Program-made: the position numbers and the translations under genes
NCBI RefSeq assembly: GCF_009377235.1
Contig: NZ_VMNX01000070.1
Location: 1 to 40,088 of the forward strand
Reading direction: 5' to 3'
Source of the DNA: Streptomyces acidicola
GTDB taxonomy: Bacteria; Actinomycetota; Actinomycetes; Streptomycetales; Streptomycetaceae
Length of the DNA stretch: 40,088 bases
Part shown: piece after piece, positions 25,240-32,532 of the stretch
How positions within the stretch are numbered: position 1 is the stretch's first letter
How the letters are laid out: the number at the start of each line of letters is the position of its first letter
The notes under the pieces: model-generated
Database searches by the model: none
What the model was told of the DNA's origin: nothing
Seen by the model: only the letters and a program-made list of their open reading frames with translations

Positions 25240-26178
25240 GTGCTTGATCCGCAGGGTTTGTACGCATGGGAGCCGAAAGGCCTGGCAGTCGTCGACATGG
25301 CGCTCGCCCAGGAGTCGGCCGGTCTTGTCATGCTCTACCACTTCGACGGATACATCGACGCGGGCGAGACCGGCGACCAGATTGTCGACCGGCTTCTCGA
25401 CTCGCTGCCCCACCAGGTCGTGGCCCGCTTCGACCACGACCGGCTGGTGGACTACCGAGCCCGCCGCCCGCTGCTGACGTTCAAGCGCGACCGCTGGGCG
25501 GGCTATGAGGAGCCCACGCTGGACGTGCGGCTCGTGCAGGACGCCACCGGTGCGCCCTTCCTGCTGCTGTCCGGCCCCGAGCCCGACGTCGAGTGGGAGC
25601 GCTTCGCCGCAGCAGTCCAGCAGATCGTGGAGCGGCTCGGCGTCCGCCTGTCGGTGAACTTCCACGGCATCCCCATGGGCGTCCCGCACACCCGCCCCGT
25701 GGGCCTCACCCCGCACGGCAACCGCGTCGAGCTCGTCCCCGGCCACCGCAGCCCCTTCGAGGAGGCGCAGGTCCCCGGCAGCGCGGAGTCCCTCGTCGAG
25801 TACCGCCTCATGGAGGCCGGGCACGACGTCCTGGGCGTCGCCGCGCACGTGCCGCACTACATCGCCCGCTCCGCGTACCCGGATGCGGCGCTGACCGTCC
25901 TGGAGGCCATCACCGGAGCGACCGGCCTGGTGCTGCCCGGCGTCGCGCACGCCCTGCGCACGGAGGCGTACCGCACGCAGACCGAGATCGACCGGCAGAT
26001 CCGCGAGGGCGACGAGGAGCTCGTCTCGCTGGTCCAGGGCCTTGAGCACCAGTACGACGCCGCCGCGGGCGCCGAGACACGCGGCAACATGCTGGCCGAG
26101 CCCGCCGACATCCCGTCCGCGGACGAGATCGGGCGCGAGTTCGAGAAGTTCCTGGCGGAGCGGGAGGGCGAGAGCTGA
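25240..26178 (+). CDS. PAC2 family protein
   Basis: Protein of 312 residues with the PAC2 (proteasome assembly chaperone-like) fold. Recognisable pieces: LVMLYHFDGYIDAGETGDQIVDRLL, VVARFDHDRLVDYRARRP, LLLSGPEPDVEWERFAAAVQQI, VNFHGIPMGVPHTRPVGLTPHGN, MEAGHDVLGVAAHVPHYIARSAYPDAALTVLEAI, plus an acidic helical tail (EFEKFLAERE). Actinobacteria have proteasomes, but a chaperone role for this subgroup is not established. GTG at 25240 with GAGGAGGA about ten bases upstream. Sits in the conserved rpsA - PAC2 - coaE order, which suggests linkage to housekeeping functions. Confidence 0.9.
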   Translation: MLDPQGLYAWEPKGLAVVDMALAQESAGLVMLYHFDGYIDAGETGDQIVDRLLDSLPHQVVARFDHDRLVDYRARRPLLTFKRDRWAGYEEPTLDVRLVQDATGAPFLLLSGPEPDVEWERFAAAVQQIVERLGVRLSVNFHGIPMGVPHTRPVGLTPHGNRVELVPGHRSPFEEAQVPGSAESLVEYRLMEAGHDVLGVAAHVPHYIARSAYPDAALTVLEAITGATGLVLPGVAHALRTEAYRTQTEIDRQIREGDEELVSLVQGLEHQYDAAAGAETRGNMLAEPADIPSADEIGREFEKFLAEREGES

Positions 26179-26281
26179 CAGCGGCAACCGCTGACCACGG
26201 CACTGGCTGACACGGGCGAGCTCTGACAGCAGGGCCGGGCGCGATGTCGGTGCGGCGGTCACAGGGCCTAAGCTTCCGGTC

Positions 26282-26902
26282 ATGCTGAAGGTGGGGTTGA
26301 CCGGGGGTATCGGCACCGGCAAGAGCGAGGTGTCGCGGGTGCTCGTCGAGTGCGGTGCGGTGCTGATCGACGCGGATCGCATCGCGCGCGAGGTCGTCGC
26401 GCCCGGAACTCCCGGGCTGGCGGCGGTCGTCGACGCGTTCGGCGAGGACGTGCTCGCCCCGGACGGGGGCCTCGACCGCCCCCGGCTCGGCTCCATCGTG
26501 TTCGCGGACGCGGAGCGGCGCGCCGTGCTGAACGCGATCGTGCACCCCCTCGTGGGTGCGCGATCACGCGAACTCGAAGAGGCCGCCCCCGAGGACGCGG
26601 TCGTGGTCCATGACGTCCCGCTCCTCGCCGAGAACGGACTCGCCCCGCTGTACGACCTCGTGGTCGTCGTCGACGCGAGCCCCGAGACCCAGCTCGACCG
26701 GCTGGTACACCTGCGCGGCATGACCGAGCAGGACGCCCGTGCGCGGATGGCCGCCCAGGTGACCCGCGAGAAGCGCCTGGAGATCGCGGACATCGTGATC
26801 GACAACGATGTACCCCTGGAGGATCTGCGGCGGCGCGTCCGGGATGTATGGGGCGAGCTCGTCCGCAGGGCGCGGGAGCCGCGACAGCAGCCCCAGGAAT
26901 AG
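26282..26902 (+). CDS. coaE: Dephospho-CoA kinase
   Basis: Last step of coenzyme A synthesis: phosphorylates the 3'-hydroxyl of dephospho-CoA with ATP. 206 residues, P-loop GGIGTGKS at 8-15, DADRIAREVVAPG for the substrate-binding domain, HPLVGARSREL, VVHDVPLLAENG (motif of the CoA domain), and DIVIDNDVPLEDL near the end. ATG 26282 comes only ten bases after a TAAGCT element, so the mRNA may be nearly leaderless; this is inference. The C-terminal RAREPRQQPQE tail is basic and variable. Followed 50 bp later by a TPR gene. Confidence 0.96.
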   Translation: MLKVGLTGGIGTGKSEVSRVLVECGAVLIDADRIAREVVAPGTPGLAAVVDAFGEDVLAPDGGLDRPRLGSIVFADAERRAVLNAIVHPLVGARSRELEEAAPEDAVVVHDVPLLAENGLAPLYDLVVVVDASPETQLDRLVHLRGMTEQDARARMAAQVTREKRLEIADIVIDNDVPLEDLRRRVRDVWGELVRRAREPRQQPQE

Positions 26903-26952
26903 CGCCCCTCGACGGGCGCGTTGAACCGTGGCAGTAAGGGAAGGGATCAGCC

Positions 26953-27333
26953 GTGCCCCAGAACAGCGGTTCCAGCGGACGTACTCCGGAGACGCATGTC
27001 ATCGACTTCCGCGCCGCCGAGCAACTGCTCGCGGCCGGTGACCCGCGGGGTGCGGTGAAGCTGCTCGACGAAGTCATCGCCGTACACCCGGAGAACACGG
27101 CGGCCCGGCTGCTGCGCGCGCGTGCCTTCTTCGCCGCCGCGCAGCTGCGTCCTGCTGAACTGGAGTTCACGATCGTCCTGGAGCGCGAGCCGGACAACGC
27201 GTTCGCGCACTTCGCGCTCGCCCGCACCTATCAGCGCCAGAGCCGGCCCGACCCGGCCAAGCGTCACTTCCGCCTCGCGGCGGCACTCGACCCGAACCCC
27301 GAGTACCTGGAAGCGGCCCGCTTCGACTCGTGA
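26953..27333 (+). CDS. Tetratricopeptide repeat protein
   Basis: Cytosolic adaptor-like protein, 126 residues, with about three TPR units (VIDFRAAEQLLAAGDPRGAVKLLDEVIAVHPENTAARLLRARAFFAA; LRPAELEFTIVLEREPDNAFAHFALARTY; PAKRHFRLAAALDPNPEY, written here in part from longer repeats). GTG start at 26953 with AAGGGA about ten bases upstream. Partner unknown. It lies in the same orientation directly after coaE and is probably co-transcribed. The order coaE - TPR is common in Streptomyces. Confidence 0.88.
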   Translation: MPQNSGSSGRTPETHVIDFRAAEQLLAAGDPRGAVKLLDEVIAVHPENTAARLLRARAFFAAAQLRPAELEFTIVLEREPDNAFAHFALARTYQRQSRPDPAKRHFRLAAALDPNPEYLEAARFDS

Positions 27334-27351
27334 AGGCGGCCTGACGCCGGC

Positions 27352-27618
27352 CTAACGGTGGTGGTGCTCCGGGGGCCGGTACGGCGGTACGTCGCGGCCG
27401 GGCTGATAGTGCGGACCCTGGCGGATGTGCCGCACGATCATGGTGAGGTCGACGGTGACGATCAGCCACAGCACACCGCAGGCGATCGCCCAGCCGGGCC
27501 GTCCGGCGAGCGAGAACGCGGCGGTGCCCACGATCGCCCAGATCAGCCCCCACACACTCAGCCCGAGGCGCAGCCGCAGGGCACTGCGTGCTGTCGTCGG
27601 TTCACTGCCCGTACGCAT
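27352..27618 (-). CDS. DUF6343 family small membrane protein
   Basis: 88 residues from ATG 27618 (91 if GTG 27627 is used; the AGGAG lies only two bases before that GTG, so the ATG with 11-base spacing is preferred). Begins MRTGSEPTTARSALRLRLGL and has two membrane helices (VWGLIWAIVGTAAFSLAG and WAIACGVLWLIVTVDLTMIV), then RHIRQGPHYQPGRDVPPY, which is the signature of the actinobacterial DUF6343 family. Function unknown. It meets the TPR gene tail to tail, 18 bp apart, and is divergent from the methyltransferase at 27798. Confidence 0.82.
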   Translation of the reverse strand: MRTGSEPTTARSALRLRLGLSVWGLIWAIVGTAAFSLAGRPGWAIACGVLWLIVTVDLTMIVRHIRQGPHYQPGRDVPPYRPPEHHHR

Positions 27619-27797
27619 CCGGATCACTGCTCCTACCCGGAAACGTACTCTTCGACCGGCATGTTCTCCAGGAGACGGTGCCCGATCGGCTGGGGCGATG
27701 GCGTTCGGTTTCGCGGGCGGCTCACACCGAACGGATTCACTCTATCGAGCGACCCTCCGGGGGGAACGGGCGGGCGGAGACGGTCCGTTGAACGGGC

Positions 27798-28490
27798 ATG
27801 ACCATTCAGATGCGTGAGGGATACGAGGGGACCGGACCTGGAGCGATCACTCCGGACGGTTGTGCGGTCGAGCTCTACTCGCGGCTGCCGGTGGGGGAAG
27901 AGCCGGAGGTGATCGCCGGCGTGGCGCCCGCCGGGGCGCGCATTCTCGAACTGGGCAGCGGGGTGGGCCGGATGACCCACCCGCTCCTGGAGCGGGGATT
28001 CACCGTCACGGCCGTGGACGAGTCGGCGGAGATGCTGGAGCGGGTGCGCGGGGCCCGCACGATATGTAGCCCGGTCGAGAAGCTCGATCTGGACGAGAAG
28101 TTCGACGTGGTGCTGCTCGCGTCGTTCCTCGTGCACAGCGGGGATGACGAGGTGCGGCGGGGGCTGCTCAGGACCTGTCTGCGGCATGTCGCGGACGACG
28201 GCTTCGTGCTCATCCAGCGCGAGGGAGAGGACTACCACACGAACGTGCCCCGCGAGCGGGTCGATCCCAGCGGCTTCACCGTGCGCATCCTGTCGTCCGA
28301 GCCGGCGGGCGACGGGGTGAACTCGGTGCACGTGGAGTACGACTTCCCGGACGCCGTCTGGACCCAGACGTTCCGGGCACGACCCCTGAGCAGGGAACAG
28401 TTCGAGGAGGCGCTGGGGGAAGTGGGGCTGAAGGTGGACCGGTATGTGACGGAGGACAGGATCTGGGTGAAGGCGGTGCCGATGGAGTAG
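27798..28490 (+). CDS. Class I SAM-dependent methyltransferase
   Basis: 230-residue predicted methyltransferase. Motif I ILELGSGVGRMTHPLLERG, acidic end of strand 2 VTAVDESAEML, motif II region FDVVLLASFLVHSG with downstream LRHVADDGFVLIQREGEDY, and a C-terminal beta domain (TVRILSSEPAGDGVNSVHVEYDF, VTEDRIWVKAV). Nearest general kin are UbiE/Methyltransf_25-type enzymes acting on small molecules, but the acceptor is not predictable. ATG at 27798 is used although only a weak AACGGG precedes it. Ends 228 bp before the S4-domain gene, which is convergent. Confidence 0.85.
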   Translation: MTIQMREGYEGTGPGAITPDGCAVELYSRLPVGEEPEVIAGVAPAGARILELGSGVGRMTHPLLERGFTVTAVDESAEMLERVRGARTICSPVEKLDLDEKFDVVLLASFLVHSGDDEVRRGLLRTCLRHVADDGFVLIQREGEDYHTNVPRERVDPSGFTVRILSSEPAGDGVNSVHVEYDFPDAVWTQTFRARPLSREQFEEALGEVGLKVDRYVTEDRIWVKAVPME

Positions 28491-28677
28491 CACTCCGGGT
28501 TTGCGGTGGGCTTGGGCAGCCACGGGTTCGTCGCGGCTGAAGTCCGTGTTACGGGATCGCCAGTGCGGTGCCCAAGCTGATCGTGCACCGGTCGGCCTCG
28601 GAGGGCTTCGGCGAGACGGGCTGGGGCAGCGCGGGGATGTACTGCGGGCTTCAGGAGGGGCTTGGGGGCGCCCCGGC

Positions 28678-28729
28678 CCGGTTCAGCGAGGGCCGAGGGA
28701 GAGCCGCTAGGTCCGGTTCAGCGAGGGCC
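28678..28729. repeat. 17-bp direct repeat around the S4 gene stop
   Basis: CCGGTTCAGCGAGGGCC occurs at 28678-28694 and 28713-28729, 35 bp apart. The right copy holds the stop codon (28718-28720) of the minus-strand S4 gene, so the end of the gene has been copied downstream. The rest of the 228-bp gap between the two convergent genes shows no feature I can support. Confidence 0.6.
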
Positions 28730-29287
28730 CGGGGAACTGCTCGGTCCGCCGCCTTGGCCGCCGAGTGCGCCCGGTCCGCCGAGGCCGCGGAGGCGTTCGA
28801 TCTCGCGGCGGTCGCGCTTGGTGGGGCGGCCCGTGCCACGGTCGCGGATGCCGACGGGGGCCGTGGCCTCGCGGGGCGGGGGCGGTGGGCTGTTGTCGAC
28901 GTAGCACTCCACCGCGACCGGGGCGCCGACCCGCTTGCGGATCAGGCGTTTGACGACGACGATCCGCTCGCGGCCCGCGTGACGCAGCCGTACCTCGTCG
29001 CCGACGCGGACCGAGTAGGCGGGCTTGACGCGTTCGCCGTTCACGCGGACATGCCCTCCGCGGCAGGCGGTGGCACCCATCGAGCGGGTTTTCACGAGGC
29101 GGACGGACCAGATCCAGCTGTCGATCCGCACGCTCTCGCCACTCACAGGGCGCGCGGCCTCGGCGGCAGCCGCGGCTTCGGCGGCGGCGCCGGCCGCGGG
29201 GTCCGCCGAGCCGCGCGCACCCCGCTCGCCGGACGCGCCGGCCGTGCCCACGGCGCTCGTGTTCTCGTCCGCACCCTCAGAACCCAT
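28718..29287 (-). CDS. S4 domain RNA-binding protein (Hsp15-like)
   Basis: 189 residues. After an Ala/Gly/Glu-rich low-complexity N-terminus (GASGERGARGSADPAAG, AAAEAAAAAEAAR), residues about 60-130 form an S4 RNA-binding domain: RIDSWIWSVRLVKTRSMGATACRGGHVRVN, then KPAYSVRVGDEVRL, as in the heat-shock ribosome factor Hsp15 that recycles stalled 50S subunits. The C-terminal part is basic (PTKRDRREIERLRGLG) and then glycine-rich. ATG at 29287 chosen with GGAG just upstream; longer frame upstream covers the divergent glycosylase gene and is not coding. Role in ribosome rescue is inferred from family only. Confidence 0.88.
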   Translation of the reverse strand: MGSEGADENTSAVGTAGASGERGARGSADPAAGAAAEAAAAAEAARPVSGESVRIDSWIWSVRLVKTRSMGATACRGGHVRVNGERVKPAYSVRVGDEVRLRHAGRERIVVVKRLIRKRVGAPVAVECYVDNSPPPPPREATAPVGIRDRGTGRPTKRDRREIERLRGLGGPGALGGQGGGPSSSPGPR

Positions 29288-29386
29288 GTCTCCGACCTTA
29301 ACGCCGACGGGCAGGCCGCTCGGCGGAATTTCCGCCGGTACGACGCCGTCGTCGGGTTCGCCGATCAGCGGCCGTACCGTGGTGGC

Positions 29387-30106
29387 ATGGACAGCGGCCT
29401 GGCCGAACTCGACGCGCGGATCACCGGGTGCAGGGCTTGCCCGCGGCTGGTCGCGTGGCGGGAGGAGGTGGCCCGCACGAAGCGGGCCGCCTTCGCCGAG
29501 TGGACGTACTGGGGGCGTCCGGTGTCCGGGTTCGGGCCGGCTGACGCATCCCTGCTGATCGTGGGCCTCGCACCCGCAGCGCATGGGGCGAACCGGACGG
29601 GACGGATGTTCACCGGCGACCGGTCGGGGGACGTGCTGTACGCGGCGCTGCACGATGTGGGGCTGGCGTCGCGCGGGACCGCGGTGAGCGCCGACGACGG
29701 CCTGGAGCTGTACGGAGTGCGGATCACCTCACCCGTGCACTGCGCCCCGCCCGCCAACCGGCCGACGCCCAGGGAGCGGGACGCCTGCCGCCCATGGCTG
29801 ATCAGTGAGCTGGAGCTGCTGCGGCCGACGCTGCGGGCCGTCGTGGTGCTCGGCGCCTTCGGCTGGCAGGCCGTGCTGCCCGCGCTCGCCGGCGCCGGAT
29901 GGGACGTGCCCCGGCCACGACCCGCCTTCGCGCACGGGGCACGGATCACGCTGGACGGACGGCCCCGCCCGCTGGACCTCTTCGGTTGCTTCCACGTCAG
30001 CCAGCGCAACACGTTCACGGGCCGCCTCACCCCCGCGATGCTGCGGGACGTCCTGCGGACGGCGGCCGAGGCGGCGGAGCTGCCCACCACGCCGTACGAG
30101 CGGTAG
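29387..30106 (+). CDS. Uracil-DNA glycosylase, family 5 (UDGb)
   Basis: Base-excision repair glycosylase removing uracil and related bases, 239 residues. Four cysteines C15, C18 (CRACP), C119 (SPVHCAPP) and C134 (RDACRPW) fit the 4Fe-4S ligand pattern of families 4 and 5. Motif A GLAPAAHGANRTGR (60-73) has Ala-Ala-His in place of the Glu of family 4, which marks family 5 (UDGb). C-terminal motif GCFHVSQRNTFTGRLT carries the catalytic-region His. ATG 29387 used; the frame is open far upstream through the antisense of the S4 gene. Divergent from the S4 gene with a 99-bp gap. Confidence 0.93.
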   Translation: MDSGLAELDARITGCRACPRLVAWREEVARTKRAAFAEWTYWGRPVSGFGPADASLLIVGLAPAAHGANRTGRMFTGDRSGDVLYAALHDVGLASRGTAVSADDGLELYGVRITSPVHCAPPANRPTPRERDACRPWLISELELLRPTLRAVVVLGAFGWQAVLPALAGAGWDVPRPRPAFAHGARITLDGRPRPLDLFGCFHVSQRNTFTGRLTPAMLRDVLRTAAEAAELPTTPYER

Positions 30107-30193
30107 CGGCGGCGCCGTAAGAGCCGTCGCGACGGCCCGGAACCGTGAAATATTGGGCTGCTGACGCTGACCGCGCGCGGTTAGGCTCCCACG

Positions 30194-31162
30194 ATGGGCC
30201 TGTATCCGGAGATCGAACCGTACGACCAGGGCATGCTCCACGTGGGCGACGGCAACCACGTCTACTGGGAGGTCTGCGGCAATCCGCAGGGCAAGCCCGC
30301 GGTGATGCTGCACGGCGGACCCGGTACGGGCAGCAACCCCTACTTCCGGCGCTATTTCGACCCGGCCGCGTACCGGGTCGTCCTGCTGGACCAGCGCGGC
30401 TGCGGGCGGTCCACGCCGCACGCGAGCGCGTACGACACCGACATGAGCGGCAACACGACGTCGCACATCATCGCCGACCTGGAGCGGCTGCGAGAGCACC
30501 TGGGGATCGGGCGATGGCTGGTGTGGGGCGTGTCGTGGGGGTCGGTGCTGGGGCTGCGGTATGCGCAGACGCACCCCGGTGCTGTGTCCGAGCTGGTCCT
30601 GACCGCCGTGGGGACCGGGGCCAATCGTGAGGTGGCCCTGATGACCAGGGGGCTCGGGCAGTTCTACCCCGAGGCCTTCGAACGGTTCCTCGCCGAGTTG
30701 CCCGAGGGGGAGCGTGACGGGAACCTGGCGGCGGCGTACAACCGGGTGATCGAGTCGCCCGACCCCGAGGTGCGGGCGCGGGCGGCACGTGCCTGGACCG
30801 ACTGGGAGACGGCCATGACACCCGCCCCGCCGCGTTCGATCCCCCGCTTCGAGGACCCGGTGTTCCGCATGGGCTTCGCCCGCACGGTCACGCACTACTG
30901 GGGCAACGACCACTTCCTCGGCGAGGGCAACGAGGAGGGCGTGGTCCTGCGGGACGCCCCGCTCCTGAAGGACATCCCCGGCACCATCGTCCAGGGCAGC
31001 CTCGACCCCGGCAATCTCCTCGGCACCGTGTGGCTCCTCCACCAGGCCTGGCCCGGGAGCGAGTTGGTCCTCATCGACGAGGTGGGGCACAACGCGGGCG
31101 CGCCGGGCATGGTGGACGCGCTGGTGGCGGCCACGGACAGATACGCGGCCCGGGGCGTCTGA
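30194..31162 (+). CDS. pip: Proline iminopeptidase
   Basis: Cytosolic alpha/beta hydrolase of 322 residues releasing N-terminal proline from peptides (peptidase S33). Oxyanion motif HGGPGTGSN at 40-48, LLDQRGCGRSTPH, nucleophile elbow GVSWGSVLG with Ser114, and in the C-terminal half the acid GSLDPGN and the base EVGHNAG completing the triad. Starts GLYPEIEPYDQGML, the classic N-terminus of bacterial Pip; ATG at 30194. Convergent with the ferredoxin gene 29 bp downstream. The cap domain (about 150-230) is of normal size. Confidence 0.94.
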   Translation: MGLYPEIEPYDQGMLHVGDGNHVYWEVCGNPQGKPAVMLHGGPGTGSNPYFRRYFDPAAYRVVLLDQRGCGRSTPHASAYDTDMSGNTTSHIIADLERLREHLGIGRWLVWGVSWGSVLGLRYAQTHPGAVSELVLTAVGTGANREVALMTRGLGQFYPEAFERFLAELPEGERDGNLAAAYNRVIESPDPEVRARAARAWTDWETAMTPAPPRSIPRFEDPVFRMGFARTVTHYWGNDHFLGEGNEEGVVLRDAPLLKDIPGTIVQGSLDPGNLLGTVWLLHQAWPGSELVLIDEVGHNAGAPGMVDALVAATDRYAARGV

Positions 31163-31191
31163 CCGCTGCCGCCCCTGAGGGGTACCCCACG

Positions 31192-31599
31192 CTACCGGCG
31201 GGCGCGGGCCCGTTCGCCCGCCGACTGCACGAACAGCAACGCCAGCGTGGGCGGAGCCGGGGCGACACCCGGTCCGCCCGCCTCGGCCCACTCCACTATC
31301 TCGTCCGTGCAGTCGTCCCCCATCGACCAGCCGATCCAGGCGGAACGGCCGCCACGCCTTCGCCCTTCCCCCGATGGCTGGACAACCACGATGTTCGCCT
31401 GGTCGCACGGGCCGAGGCAGTCCGTCGTCCGGACCGCGAGGCGCCCGCCGGACGCCGCGGCCGCGGCACGCAGCCGGTCCAGCTGGCCTTCGTGGTCGTA
31501 GCCGGGATACTTGCGCGGATCACCGCAGCAACAGCCACGGCAGACGACGAGTGTGCAGGGGCGGGTCCGGGCGGCGCCGATCACCGTACGGATGGTCAC
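31192..31599 (-). CDS. Thioredoxin-like (2Fe-2S) ferredoxin domain protein
   Basis: 135 residues. The pattern LVVCRGCCCGD ... RTTDCLGPCDQANIVVVQP is that of thioredoxin-fold 2Fe-2S ferredoxins; likely cluster ligands are Cys in VCRGC and the two Cys of DCLGPC. After it, WIGWSMGDDCTDEIVEWAEAGGPG closes the domain and a short basic tail follows. GTG start at 31599 overlaps the GntR stop by four bases (GTGA), so the two are translationally coupled, which links the ferredoxin to the same regulon. Partner enzyme not seen in the window; an electron-transfer or cobalamin-related role is open. Confidence 0.85.
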   Translation of the reverse strand: MTIRTVIGAARTRPCTLVVCRGCCCGDPRKYPGYDHEGQLDRLRAAAAASGGRLAVRTTDCLGPCDQANIVVVQPSGEGRRRGGRSAWIGWSMGDDCTDEIVEWAEAGGPGVAPAPPTLALLFVQSAGERARARR

Positions 31600-32345
31600 C
31601 GTTCGCCTTCCGGGCCGGGCTCCGCGCCCGCGTCACCTTTGCCCCGCGCGTGACGGTCGTCGTTCTGGGCCGCGTGACCGTCGCTGTCGATTTCCGTGCC
31701 GAAGAGATGCCGCATTGTCGACCGGTAGTTCGTCCGCACGTGGGCCAGTGCGTGTGCCCGGGCCCGTGCCGGGTCGCCAGAGGCGATGGCCTTGTACAAC
31801 TCGCGGTGTTCGACGAGGAGTTGGGGCCATTCTTCGTTCCGGCGGGTCATCCAGCGCAGGCGGCCCGCGACGGGTTCCAGTGAGGCGATCAGCAGGTGGT
31901 TGCCCGCCATCGCCACGATGCGGTCGTGGAGGCGGCTGTTGACGTCGGTGATCGTCTCGGCGTCACCCGACTCCGTCGCTGCGGCCGCCAGGTCGAGGAG
32001 TTCCTGGACCTCGGCCAGGTCCTCGGGCGTCGCGCGTGCCGCGGCGAGCCCGGCGGCGTAGACCTCCAGTGCCTCGCGCAGTTCGAAGAGTTCGTTGACG
32101 TCGTTCGCGGTGAGGCGGCGGACGACCGTGCGGCGCGGCGTCTCGAAGTGGACGAACCCCTCGCCGACCAGTGCGCGGATCGCTTCGCGGACCGGGACGC
32201 GGGAGACCCCGAAGCGGTCGGCCAGCTCCCGTTCGACGAGTCGGTCACCGGGGCGGAGGCGGCCCGCGATGATCTCCTGCCGCAGGTTCGCCAGGACGCG
32301 TTCCCGCACGGCGCCCAGGGGTTCGATCGTCGTCATGGGCTCCAT
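31596..32345 (-). CDS. GntR-family transcriptional regulator (FadR/FCD type)
   Basis: DNA-binding regulator of 249 residues. N-terminal winged helix (about 12-80): VRERVLANLRQEIIAGRLRPGDRL, ELADRFGVSRVPVREAIRALVGEGFVHFE. C-terminal FCD ligand domain (about 88-215) with ELFELREALEVYAAGLAA, the metal-binding-type residues in DVNSRLHDRIV and the final histidine in ARAHALAHVRTNY. ATG at 32345 is chosen for GGAG nine bases upstream; ATG 32336 is possible, and a GTG further upstream unlikely. Divergent from the NCS1 permease gene; the 18-bp palindrome between them is the expected operator. The ligand is probably a substrate or product of the permease/racemase pathway (inference). Confidence 0.92.
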   Translation of the reverse strand: MEPMTTIEPLGAVRERVLANLRQEIIAGRLRPGDRLVERELADRFGVSRVPVREAIRALVGEGFVHFETPRRTVVRRLTANDVNELFELREALEVYAAGLAAARATPEDLAEVQELLDLAAAATESGDAETITDVNSRLHDRIVAMAGNHLLIASLEPVAGRLRWMTRRNEEWPQLLVEHRELYKAIASGDPARARAHALAHVRTNYRSTMRHLFGTEIDSDGHAAQNDDRHARGKGDAGAEPGPEGER

Positions 32346-32405
32346 CTTCGTCGACTCCGGGGGTGATTTACGAAGCGGTAACAGGAGCGACATCGGTCGG
32401 AACTG

Positions 32406-32437
32406 TTGACGGGGGCACCATGACAGGAGTTTGGTAT
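32406..32437 (+). promoter_or_regulatory. Candidate promoter of the NCS1 permease operon
   Basis: TTGACG at 32406-32411 followed 19-20 nt later by TTGGTAT, with the palindrome 32428-32445 covering the -10 region. A bound repressor would block it. Confidence 0.4.
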
Positions 32438-32445
32438 ACCAAACT
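32428..32445. promoter_or_regulatory. Palindromic operator for the GntR regulator
   Basis: AGTTTGGTATACCAAACT is a perfect 18-bp palindrome, and its core TGGTATACCA fits the TNGT..ACNA site of the FadR subgroup. Located between the divergent regulator and permease genes, 83 bp before the regulator start and 88 bp before the permease start. Confidence 0.8.
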
Positions 32446-32532
32446 TCCGCACGGCTAGCTCCTCAAAGGCGGTCCCCGCAAGCAGTAGCCCCACAGCCAG
32501 TCCTCCTCCGTCCCCTCGCTCATGGAGGCCCC

